Part shown: in pieces, positions 54,688 to 64,000 of the stretch
How positions within the stretch are numbered: the stretch's first letter is position 1
Layout: every line of letters starts with the position of its first letter
DNA from: Blastomussa wellsi
Taxonomy: Eukaryota; Cnidaria; Anthozoa; Scleractinia; Plerogyridae
Reading direction: 5' to 3'
Length of the DNA: 64,000 nt
Assembly (NCBI GenBank): GCA_947652115.1
Contig: OX393561.1
Coordinates: 5,224,635 to 5,288,634, forward strand
Notes under the pieces: generated by a model
Database searches by the model: none
Told to the model about the DNA's origin: nothing
What the model saw: only the letters and a program-made list of their open reading frames with translations
Position numbers and translations under genes: made by a program

Positions 54688-54700
54688 CTATTCATTTAAT
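54549..54700. mobile_element. Penelope-like terminal fragment
   Basis: GGTTTTATCAACTGGGTTGA to GAGCTGACGTTT, then directly ATATTGTTATACTTCCCACC and CTTACCCCCTCTATTCATTT. These are the modules of the 19334-19583 copy with the central palindrome deleted. Confidence 0.55.
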
Positions 54701-54836
54701 GAGCTTAACTTGTTTTCTCCCGAAATATAAAACCTGTTACTCCGGTCAGCTTGTTAAAAAATGCGCGAATCTGATTATACAAAGGAGAACTAGTCTTGTA
54801 TTTTTAGATCATAGAAAACTCAAGTAATTAGTCCGC

Positions 54837-54991
54837 CAATAGACCAATTTTGATATTTTAATATTCAGCCTAAAACAATAGACATCACTGCGGGGAATAA
54901 ATCCCACAAACTCTATAATTTATACCCTGGAGTCTCGTGCTGAGGTCTATTGTTTTAGGCTGAATTTTAAAATATCGAAATTGGTCTATTG
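54837..54991. mobile_element. foldback element with arms of about 48 bp
   Basis: CAATAGACCAATTTTGATAT to AAAACAATAGAC is mirrored by GTCTATTGTTTTAGGCTG to ATTGGTCTATTG, with a loop of about 58 bases. A non-autonomous palindromic element; no TSD judged. Confidence 0.7.
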
Positions 54992-55986
54992 AACCAACGG
55001 AACTTGTCCACTTAGACAACTGCTTAGCGATGCATAGGCAATACGCTTGCTTTGTTCCTGTGCAGCTTCCCCAGGCCCGCACAGGATTAATTCATTTCGG
55101 TGACGTAACCGAGACGAGATTGACCGCGCAATGTAATTTTGAGGCCTAGGAATGAGACAAGGCAACACTCTACTTCAACACCGGTGTTGGTAAAAACGAT
55201 TTTATTTTTCCATGTTTTGGTTGCCAAAAAAGCATCGCTCAATACGATGTACTTTTACGAGTACTGTAGTATGTTGGCGAGACTGTAGCGTCATTCTAAC
55301 CGAAATGACGAACAAATATTTTCTGGATTACTAGATGTTTTCTTCCGCGAAATCAAGACTTTCAACCGTATTTTCTTATGCGTGTAATCAGGAAAAAACT
55401 AGAGATTAGAACCTGATAAACCAGTTTCCAGTAGAACCGACAACAGTCTTTTTCAGGGCTACTCTCACTACACGATCAACTTAATCCAGTTTCCCGTGTA
55501 CAATAAAATGTCGCGAGAGATTGAGTGGAGTTGTAAGGCTTGGAAACAATTTCGATTTCAACTTGTCCCTTGGCGGTTGCATGCTTGTCTTTAGTTAGTT
55601 TAATATTTAACGATGTAGTTGGCAGATGACTCGCCTGGACCCATTCCCATCGAGCAAGTGGCAATAAAAAGTTACATTTGCAGCAGGAAAATCTACCTGT
55701 CCGGGACGAGCAAACGGCCCTTTTTTAAGTCCTTGGTTGGATAAGAGCTACTGTTTCACGACGGTAGATGAATGTCTGAACTACAACCAAGGTCAGTTAG
55801 CGTAAGTGACGGAAAACGCAACTTCCAGTTTAACAAAGAGGAATACATCCGGACTAAAAAACATATTGTTGGCATAAAAAGAGATCTATAAGGTTAGAGC
55901 TCTTGGGATGTCCTTGTTGCGTGCAATGTCTCCTGTGGTACACTCTTAGCACAGAATAAATAATAAAGTTTTTCTTGTAGAAATAA
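54992..55986. other. intergenic stretch downstream of the actin-like gene
   Basis: A 62-codon minus-strand frame at 55476-55664 has some protein-like character but no splice or domain support. No near-stop AATAAA is evident on the minus strand for the actin-like gene. Confidence 0.35.
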
Positions 55987-58900
55987 TCAAGGACACTTCC
56001 TTTCTACGCATCCTTTCCCTTGATCTTCGTATTCTTGTTTGGATATCCACATCTGTTGAAATGAACCCTGAAGAGAGAAAAACAAGTTCATTGGTATTGG
56101 CCAAAGCCGGGAAACTTGCAGTATTGGAATAAGTGCTAGTTTTGGCACATTGAAAACTTACGAGCGACGCCAGAATAGAGCCTCCTATCCAAGGGTTGAA
56201 TCTTCTCTCCATAGCCGTGTTATTAGAGATCAGCTTCAATCGCATGCTCTAAAGGTGAAAGCATGGAATTAGAAAAAGGGAAAAATAAGATACTACTACT
56301 TTACATATGCATGGTGCAGTACCCATTGACGATTGGGGTACATGAAGACTTAACAAGGTGTGTGCATGAAAACGGAAAAACTTGGTGTGCGGTACTAAAG
56401 AGTTAAGCAACTAGGAGTGAGTCCACCGATCCCTCATGGAAAGCATGCAAGTCAATCGCAAGTTAACACCCGGCATGTTTACCTAACAATTTGCCAAAAC
56501 TCATTTATACTCATCATTTGAACTCCTGAGAAGAGAAGCCGTGCCAAACTTTGGCCTCTTACCCTGATCATTAGGCCACAGCGGTTCTTATTGTACGATT
56601 CTCTAAGGGGTGCTTACATGATGCCGGGGCGACTTTCTTACCGGTGCCAGTTCGCGGGTCCCAGTTCCCTATCCTAGCTCTGTAATCTTTTACACATGAC
56701 CCCACCGCAAAATGTCATTTCGGAATGCGTCATACCGGCGCGAGATTTTCATCCTGGTACGAATATTCATTCCGGTTTCATGGGAAGGCGGTATGACTGT
56801 ACCCTCTCATTATTTTTGTTCCCGGGTTTTCGGTTTTTACTTCACGTCCCTTCGCTCCAGCTTCGGTGAATGGGGAAATTTGAGCTTATTTTTGTGATCC
56901 ACACTTAGTAAGTTTGAAATTTAAGATCGTTTATGAGAATCATGTATTCTGTTTTATCATTGGACACAATAAGACATTTAACTAACGTTAACTTAAGCAA
57001 TTCTCAATCCTTAGGTGAATTAGAACGCAGTGCTGCCGGGAAGCGGGGAAGAAGCAGGAGTTAACTGGTACAATAGTACATAGGCTGTTGACCAATCAAA
57101 GCGTGCGTTCCACAATTATTTTATAGGGGATATTACATGGCCGCGCGGAGATACGAAATATCTCTTTTCCCTTTTGCTGCGAAAGGCGCGTTTTATTACA
57201 TAACCATAGCAACGGTGATATCTTCACATGCGAAGGTAACATGTTATCTTCACGTGTGAAGATATCATGTTTTCGCACGACAGCTCGCCTGGTACTTTCC
57301 TACTTTTTATATAACAAAACATTTTATGACCAATCAGAGTGCGCATACATGTAGATCTCTGTTATTTTATAAAATGTTATATACACGGTGAAACACCACA
57401 TTGCTGCTATATCACAGTACTTACTGGTGGTGTTTTGGAGAGAAGCTCACGATTTAGTCTTTCAATGAATCCTTGCAGGAGGGTGTTACCACCTGTGACA
57501 ATCACACTTCCAAACAAGCCCTGTGTGAGAAAAGGTGATACTTAGTCTTATTACCAATCAGATTCCTCCATTTCCTGTCCAGTGCCAATGGGTTAACTCT
57601 CGTACTTTTTTTCTGGTTTATAAAACATCATGATGGAATTCTTTTCCCACTATTTATTCCACTTTCCATTTATACATGTATCTACTTTCAGTCGTGCAAT
57701 AAATCTTTTATTTTACAAAATTCGTCTGGCATTTTGTCGGGAGTCAGGAGGCTTGGAAAAGTTTTCAGGAAACACAAAGTAATGAAGTTAAAATTTCGGG
57801 AATTTTGAGATTTTTTGGGCAATTTCTCCCAAATATTCGGGACGATATTCCAGATTTTCGGGAGGGCTTTTATTTACAAACAGTACTGCTCAAACAGCGT
57901 TTGTTAGAGCTGTCCCCCCTCCCCTCCGGTGAGAATATCTGCCCTGGGTCTTCTCTATATCGACCTTGCTATGAGATCTATTTTAAAATTGACTGCTACT
58001 AAAGACTGTTAATCTGCCAACTTGAATTATAGATCTCATAATTAACAAAAAATAATATGCAGAATGATATAAGATAATGTGGCCAAGCTCCTTAACAAGA
58101 CAGTAAAAAACTGTAACTTCCTTCTTTAATTGTTATGCTCTGTGCAACTGTTTTGCATTGATTTTCAAATGAGAAAACAATTATGGATCGATCAGTAACA
58201 GTGCTACTTACTGCTCTTATGTCTATGTCAGTCATTCCTACGCTTGTGGTCACCACTTGTGTGACACCAATGGCAGTGCTGCCTTCAATACCCTGTGAAT
58301 ACATTGCACGACACAACAGGTCCAATTAAAATATGATAAGAGTAAAATGTAAAGTCTATACGAGCATAGTGGCCCATCAGGCCGGAGCTTATCCCGATTT
58401 CCTTAGCATTAAGCAGCTAGCAGTATTTCTGCTCCTCCCTGGATGGGAGGTTAGCCATCACAGGGATACCCCCCAGCATTAAATCTGCCGGTACACCAAC
58501 GTGAAGATTAGCCGTGATTGGCTGTAAGACTCAAGTAGTTGATATCATCGGTTGTGATTGTCGCCCTAATGTTATTTTGCCAGTACCCATTAAATTTTAT
58601 ACTTCTCGGTGTAAAGAGGCACTGCAAGTCAGAGTAAAGTGTCACGCCAAAGAACACAACCTACTGACCCTAGCCAGGCTGTTCAATCCAGAGACAAGCA
58701 AAACCAATCATTAGGCCTCAACACCTTTGACAAATCCAAGCAACTGCCCACCATTACATGCATGTCAATACTCGTCTCCACATTGATATATATAAAAACT
58801 AAAGCATGGCACCATTGCTTCCTAGTTTAATTTTTGTATTAAGTTTTGGTTTCTTTGTATCCAGTCTCTTTGAAGAATTGACAGACAAAGGGATATTCAG

Positions 58901-61900
58901 AAATTTGCATTTTTTTTTAAACTGAAAGCCTCAGAGTTGTGTTGGAATTTTGATATAACGAATGTGGGCTATTACACAGTCAAACAGTTCTGTGGTATCC
59001 ACTTATATTCCTCAGTGGAGAGAGCCACTGCGAAAGGACAGAAAGAACCAACATAAATTATACATGAAGCAACCAGTTTTTTTTTTTTCATGTGCAAGAA
59101 ATGCTGTTTTTTACTAAAAAATCAATACTTAAGATAATTGTGCACTCACTTTGACATTTGAAGGATCAAAAAGTCCTTCACAAATCCTAAATCTCTCAAC
59201 ACCAAATGTGTTATTATAACCATTGGGAAATTCGTAAACTACTCCTGGAATGTTGCCTAGAATACTGCATAACAAAACAAAACAAACAGATGGAAAAACA
59301 TGTAAATAATAATAACAATATTAACAATAATTATTATCAAATGGAAAACTTTATAAGACGCTACTATAATAGCAAACTACAAATGCCGGCAGTGTACATA
59401 GAGCTCCACAAAAGCAAAACATGCACAATGTACGGTATGCAGTGCTGTGTATAACATGCACTCAAAATCAACAGCAGTGTTCAGCAACAATGTACATAAC
59501 ATGTTATTTTGTTAAAAACAGAATAGTCGGTAGAAGAGCACCTTTAGAATAACTATAGGAAGTTAATTAAAAATAGTCAGATGGAGGAACATGCACAGAG
59601 TAATCAATATAATAAAAAGTACATGTGAAATAGAGAAAAATAGAAAAGGAAACAAATAAGAAATTAGCCATCACTCTCGTTTCCACAAATAAGAAATTAT
59701 AGACTATACATGTACATGTAACAGTTGCATGGTGACAATACAAATTTTAAACAGTAGTGAATTGAAAAGCTCATTAACCTTTCATCATAAGGACCATCAG
59801 ACACTTGAAGAACACTGGCTTGAAAATCTTGTATTGTCTCCTATGATCAAAGACAAGTTTGTTGATTAAACATACAGTACAGTACATGCATACAGAATGA
59901 CTTTCTATGGTGCACCCATACATGTAACTCCTGCCAAGTTAACAACTGAAGGCAGTCATTCTAATTGTGTTCCCTTGGCAGAGATGTATGGATTTCGGGA
60001 TTTCTGAATCACTGACATATTGTGTCTGTAGTATCAAAGGGCATCAAAATTGCGTTCAATCCTGGACAAACAAACAAATGAAAAGTTAACAATATGTCAT
60101 ATTTTTGCATTTACATGTACATCTGATTTGCATTTCATTGGCAGCTATTCGTATTATTAGGTTTTTTATTTCCTTTTGTGCCAATAAGTCAGTCTGATGA
60201 GGTTCCTGCCATTTTCCCATAGCGGCCAATCAGACTGCAGCTCCTTCATGACTTGACACGAGTAGAAGAATCGGAAAGATCAGAGTACAAGAGAACAATA
60301 TATGCTTATGCCTTTTGACTTGATAAAAAGGAAAATATCACATCTTTAACAGGATAACACCTTACATACAGTAATTATAAGTGTAATTTTGCTATTTCTG
60401 TTGTTTTTATTACATCCGTTTTTTGGAGTTTTTGTAGTCGACCCACATGTACTGTATGTTTTGATTTTTCAGTTGACTAGTTAGCTTGTGCTGATTACAA
60501 CTAGTATAAAATAACTGGCTGGTCCCGTGGACTTCATTTTCCTTGGTGTGTCTTCAAAACAAGTAGTGCCCTAACCCATGGTGCGAAACAACCTCAAGCA
60601 TGCAGAAATGGCCCAACGAAAAGAAAAAAAAACATTCAATGTAAATGCAAGGACTAGTTTAACACTTACATTTACCATGTGTCTGTGAAATGATTTAGTA
60701 ACAGATGGAAGGTTGTTCTTTTTTGTGAAAATTGCTGGCCCACCTTCTTTTGACGCTTCCTAAATATAAACAGAAAAAATCGCAGTTTCTTGAAGTCAAC
60801 AAATAATTAAACTACAAATTGTAAAGAGTGTTTTCTTAGTCTCTCATTGGTGTCTTTGTGTTATGCAACCAAACATTTCCATTCTGATGTTACAGGATGG
60901 TACAGATTTATTTAATGGCATCAATAGTCTGCGACAAATCACATCTGATTGCACAACCCTTTAAGAAAATCACATAATACAAAGAAATTCCACAATGTGA
61001 ACAAAGTACGCAAAAACATTTTTTCCTGAAAATGTTGAGGAGTTATTTGCACGACCACTTTTTTGAGGGTGGGGGGGAGAGCACTATTGACTCAGTTTTT
61101 TCTTTTAACTTTCAAAGTTAATTGATATGAAGAGGTCCTTACATACTTTTATGAACATTCTAGGTCTGGATTATTTAATTATTACCTTACTAGCTATGAC
61201 ATAGGGTGGGACAATTTCAATATTTTGTTCCTCAAACATCTGCCGACACTGTGCAGTGATAAAATCACCAGCTAAAGGAGACCTGACGATGGCTTGTTGA
61301 AGAACATATCCATCGTGCACGGGCACAGAGCTGGTCTGTGTGGCTCCTGAATCTATCACCAGTCCTGTGGATCTTCCATTTGCAAATGCTGTCAGCACTG
61401 AATTCTTGCAAAGGAAAAATGCTGGGATGTTGTATTTTTCAAACATCAATTCTGTTAGCTTCTCTCGCTTTGGACGGACATTCCACTGAAATACATGTAG
61501 CATATTTTAAGTTAGTTCGAAGGCCGTGTCTGTAATGAGAATGTTATCATGGAGCAAATACTTTCAATTACCATGGGTACATGTATACGTATGTGCAATT
61601 CCAGTACTTTGCTACTGATTATACATGTAAACCATCTATTCCGTTAGGGCCACTTGGTAGAGCACTTGCGAGAAAAGAGAAATTTCTCGCGAGACAGTTC
61701 TCGTTTCCTGCAAGATGATTCTCGTTTCTCGCGAGACAAGTCTCATCTCTCGCGAGACGGTGGCAACTGTACATTTGAGCGGTACTGTATGTTGTACTTA
61801 CAGCAGCTTCTGACATCAGAACAGGGTGAAGGGCTGCTTCAGATTTGATGTCTTTGACATAGATGTAGTCCAACAGCTTTTCAAATGTATCCCAGTCTTC

Positions 61901-63317
61901 AACTGTATGAAATACAAATTATTTTGTTTATCAAAGTATACATGTAGACTGGTAAAATAAATTTATAACAATAATTTTCCAGGTTGACAACAAGGCCCTC
62001 TGATCCAAGAGGACTGTCCTGCAGATCACATATTGGCAAACAGAAGACCGCTGGCTGTATTAGTTAGAGTTGGTATTAGACAGGTTTCACATAATCCACC
62101 TCAAATCACAACTGATGACACAGTTCAGTTTATATTCTGTGAACGATTTAAAATTAATTCTCACTTTATCGCCTTGGTGGCTCTGTTGGTTTACATGTAA
62201 CCTGTTTTGTTAGTTGCATTTCAGTGGTTTTGTTTCACTGTTTGGGGTTTTAGCACATGACAAAAATAGATAAACACCATTATAACCATACTCCTTATAC
62301 TCACTCATTCCATCTTTAACTGGATTCATGATTTCCATGTTCTCTTTTGGAAGATGAATATGATTTACATCAATGTAGTACTTTTTCTCTGGAATTTTTG
62401 GTTTTTCTGCAACAAATTCACAAATAAATTGAAATACAAGAGACACACTGTACAATGTACATGGAGTAAGCTGAGCTGCATAATCAAATTCAAGGTGAGG
62501 TGTAAAATGATGCATGCAGCAATGTTCTGCACTAGCTGGAGTTTCTATGTTATAAATAAACTGGTATTTGACCAGACAGTAGAGCAGTAAATAAATATAG
62601 TTTAATGAAAACAAAGGAACTAAAGACGAGAAGCATTGTTTTGATATCAAGCAAATGTTCAAATTCTATTAATCTGAATAAATTTATGTTCAAGTGTGAA
62701 AGTACATAAACTTATACACATAGGCAGGCAAAGGATGCTTTAGTGATATTATTCATTATAAGAGAGTGACTGCATGTGGAACATTTGGAGAGCACTCAAG
62801 TAGCTACTACTGCTACTGCTACCAACTACATACCCCCTCAAGCAACTCTGCTTAATGCTTCTTTGGTGCTCTCCAGACTCCCTGCTAGCACCACACATAA
62901 TTTATATGGTATCTCAGTTATTTTATAAGGGTCGATAGTGCATGCCAAAGCATGAACCAATGATTATTGTAATTTAGCAATAAATAATTTGTGAGACCTC
63001 AAAGAATATGCAAGCACTTTCCACAGTCATGGCCCCAAATCGGGTTCAGCAGCACCTTGTTGAAGCGGCAATACCACTGGTCATGGAAACAATGGATAAC
63101 AATCCTACACAAAGCCTCTAGCCCTGATAACAATGAAGTCTATTGTCAAGGAGAATGAATGAATTAAAATAGGTTGCTGGACTACCGCCCAAATCCAGTG
63201 CAGATAATGGCAGACACCCAGCAAAATGTACTTCTTACCTTCACTTGGAACATCTGTTTCCATGATTTCATCTTTAACTTCTTCCTCCAACACCCCTGTG
63301 CATGTAGGGATATCATA
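55987..63317 (-). CDS. ACTL6A: actin-related protein BAF53/ACTL6 (Arp4 family), 11 exons, N-terminal exon not found
   Basis: A nuclear actin-related protein, shared subunit of SWI/SNF (BAF), INO80 and NuA4/TIP60-type complexes. Exons on the minus strand: 63239-63317, 62305-62406, 61802-61902, 61186-61485, 60670-60759, 59779-59840, 59150-59264, 58212-58292, 57425-57520, 56162-56248 and 55987-56067. All junctions are GT-AG and phases agree, giving 397 residues. Diagnostic matches to vertebrate ACTL6[41 protein letters not shown] (phosphate loop), [39 protein letters not shown] (nucleotide pocket) and [17 protein letters not shown], ending ERKCP. The first visible exon corresponds to about residue 35 of the human protein, so the first actin phosphate loop is missing; it is not in the 680 bases upstream within the window. 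Invertebrates usually have one gene for ACTL6A and ACTL6B, so the symbol marks the family. Confidence 0.95.
61685..61757. promoter_or_regulatory. three TCTCGCGAGA elements in a 21-bp minisatellite inside an ACTL6 intron
   Basis: Perfect palindromes TCTCGCGAGA stand at 61685-61694, 61727-61736 and 61748-61757, spaced 42 and 21 bases, with a decayed copy between the first two. This 10-mer is the known CGCG promoter element bound by BANP in vertebrates. The array lies 45 bases past the donor of the 61802-61902 exon. Confidence 0.6.
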
Positions 63318-63634
63318 CTGAAGAGAGGAATGATAAATAAAAATTAACCCCTTCCTCCAAAAAATAAACAAAACAACAAAATCAAAACAAATAATTGCCA
63401 AAGATAACCGGTGGGTCTGTCTTCCTAAGTAAATATTATTCTGATGACCGTTTACGGCAATTATATATTTTTACAGGAGACAACATTGAGATCTTTGAAT
63501 TATACAGTTATTGTTAGTCGTGCAATTTATTATTGTCGCGGCCAGAAGTTAGAATATGCAAGCCATGCAATTCTCTCTTCTCACGCGTCCGCCATGTTTG
63601 ATTGAAAGCGAGGCTAACCGCGCAAACATTCAAG
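63318..63634. promoter_or_regulatory. probable bidirectional promoter of the ACTL6 region and THAP gene
   Basis: A minus-strand ATGGCGGACGC (63585-63595) followed by a GTGAG donor, and the plus-strand THAP start in CAAGATGGCCGCC, face away from each other 39 bases apart. Both contexts resemble YY1 sites (AAnATGGCGGC). The minus-strand mini-exon could be the ACTL6 leader exon, but it would not supply the missing actin N-terminus. Confidence 0.4.
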
Positions 63635-63781
63635 ATGGCCGCCTCGCACTGCTGTGTGCCGTTGTGTAAGAATGATTCAAGATACAACAAAGAGGTATCC
63701 TTCCATGCCTTTCCAAAAGAGGCCAAAAGGAGAGCAGAGTGGATCGTAAGAATACGAAGAGATCCAGGACCGAATTTTGAA
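63635..63781 (+). CDS. THAP-domain protein, first exon only
   Basis: Starts at ATGGCCGCC. The frame gives MAASHCCVPLCKNDSRY, with the first half of a C2CH THAP zinc finger (C-x4-C, or C-x3-C counting the second of the paired cysteines), then the family's FHAFPKE and AEWI with its invariant tryptophan, and ends PGPNFE at a GTTAGT donor (63782). The remaining zinc ligands (C-x2-H) should be on exon 2, beyond the window. THAP domains bind DNA sequence-specifically; many arose from P-element-like transposases. An upstream in-frame TTG is ignored in favour of the ATG. The frame past the donor runs into stops, as expected of an intron. Confidence 0.85.
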
Positions 63782-64000
63782 GTTAGTTCTAACTGTTTGG
63801 CATCTCGTTCGCATTCTGTTTGAGCTTGATTTAAACTTAAGATAAAGCTAAAGCATATTTTTCTTATAATTCTATTTATTAACGGATTTCGTTGATAAAC
63901 TAGTTTAAGTGAAATTTATCTTGATATAGTGAATGCAGGCCTATATTCACTATCGCTACAGCTGCTTTCTTTTGACATCTTGTTAGATTAAAAAGCATAC

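Noticed and set aside
1..64000. CRISPR arrays, bacterial operons or phage-type defence systems
   Set aside because: No regularly spaced repeats with unique spacers and no prokaryotic gene organisation; introns, SINEs and nuclear genes mark a eukaryotic genome.

Overview
This is eukaryotic DNA, AT-rich and gene-poor, with spliced genes, intronless class A GPCR genes, a tRNA-Leu gene with an intron, a BAF53/ACTL6-type actin-related protein gene, a THAP gene start, and many short DNA-transposon and Penelope-like remnants. This mix, and repeat families that look familiar from stony corals, suggest a cnidarian, most likely a scleractinian coral. That assignment is inference; no marker gene settles it.

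Layout. 1-9.4 kb: intergenic, with small repeats and one decayed unknown protein fragment. 9.4-10.3 kb (+), 17.7-18.5 kb (+), 26.3-27.2 kb (-) and 36.7-37.7 kb (-): four related single-exon rhodopsin-class GPCR genes, each with a likely 5' UTR splice acceptor just before its ATG. Between them lie a tRNA-derived SINE, a broken Myb/SANT-like ORF, Penelope-like, mariner-like, TTAA-type and Harbinger-like non-autonomous elements, and the tail of a tyrosine-recombinase element. 29.8-31.7 kb: a 200-base assembly gap followed by 1.67 kb of pentamer satellite (ACTGT/ACTGC). 32.7-33.5 kb: a broken DUF3504 (Crypton-derived) gene. 45.3-47.2 kb: a tandem segmental duplication carrying two intron-containing tRNA-Leu(CAA) copies. 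47.5-48.5 kb: three nested or abutting MITEs. 48.6-49.6 kb (-): four phase-compatible exons of an unrecognised gene. 49.8-50.7 kb (-): an intronless chromodomain gene with a TATA box and a histone-type 3' stem-loop, the most unusual item here. 52-55 kb: Penelope debris and candidate exons. 56-63.3 kb (-): eleven exons of the ACTL6/BAF53 gene, C-terminus complete but N-terminal exon not found. 63.6 kb (+): first exon of a THAP-domain gene.

Functional picture. The GPCRs look like a local lineage expansion: copies 1 and 2 are 57% identical over 260 gap-free residues by hand count. They share an adenosine-receptor-like CxxC in extracellular loop 3 and the TM7 NSxxN pattern, but lack the usual TM3 cysteine and the proline of NPxxY. 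The BAF53 gene encodes a subunit expected in SWI/SNF, INO80 and NuA4-type chromatin complexes. The chromodomain gene combines an intact methyl-lysine cage with a replication-dependent-histone style 3' end, which suggests S-phase-coupled expression.
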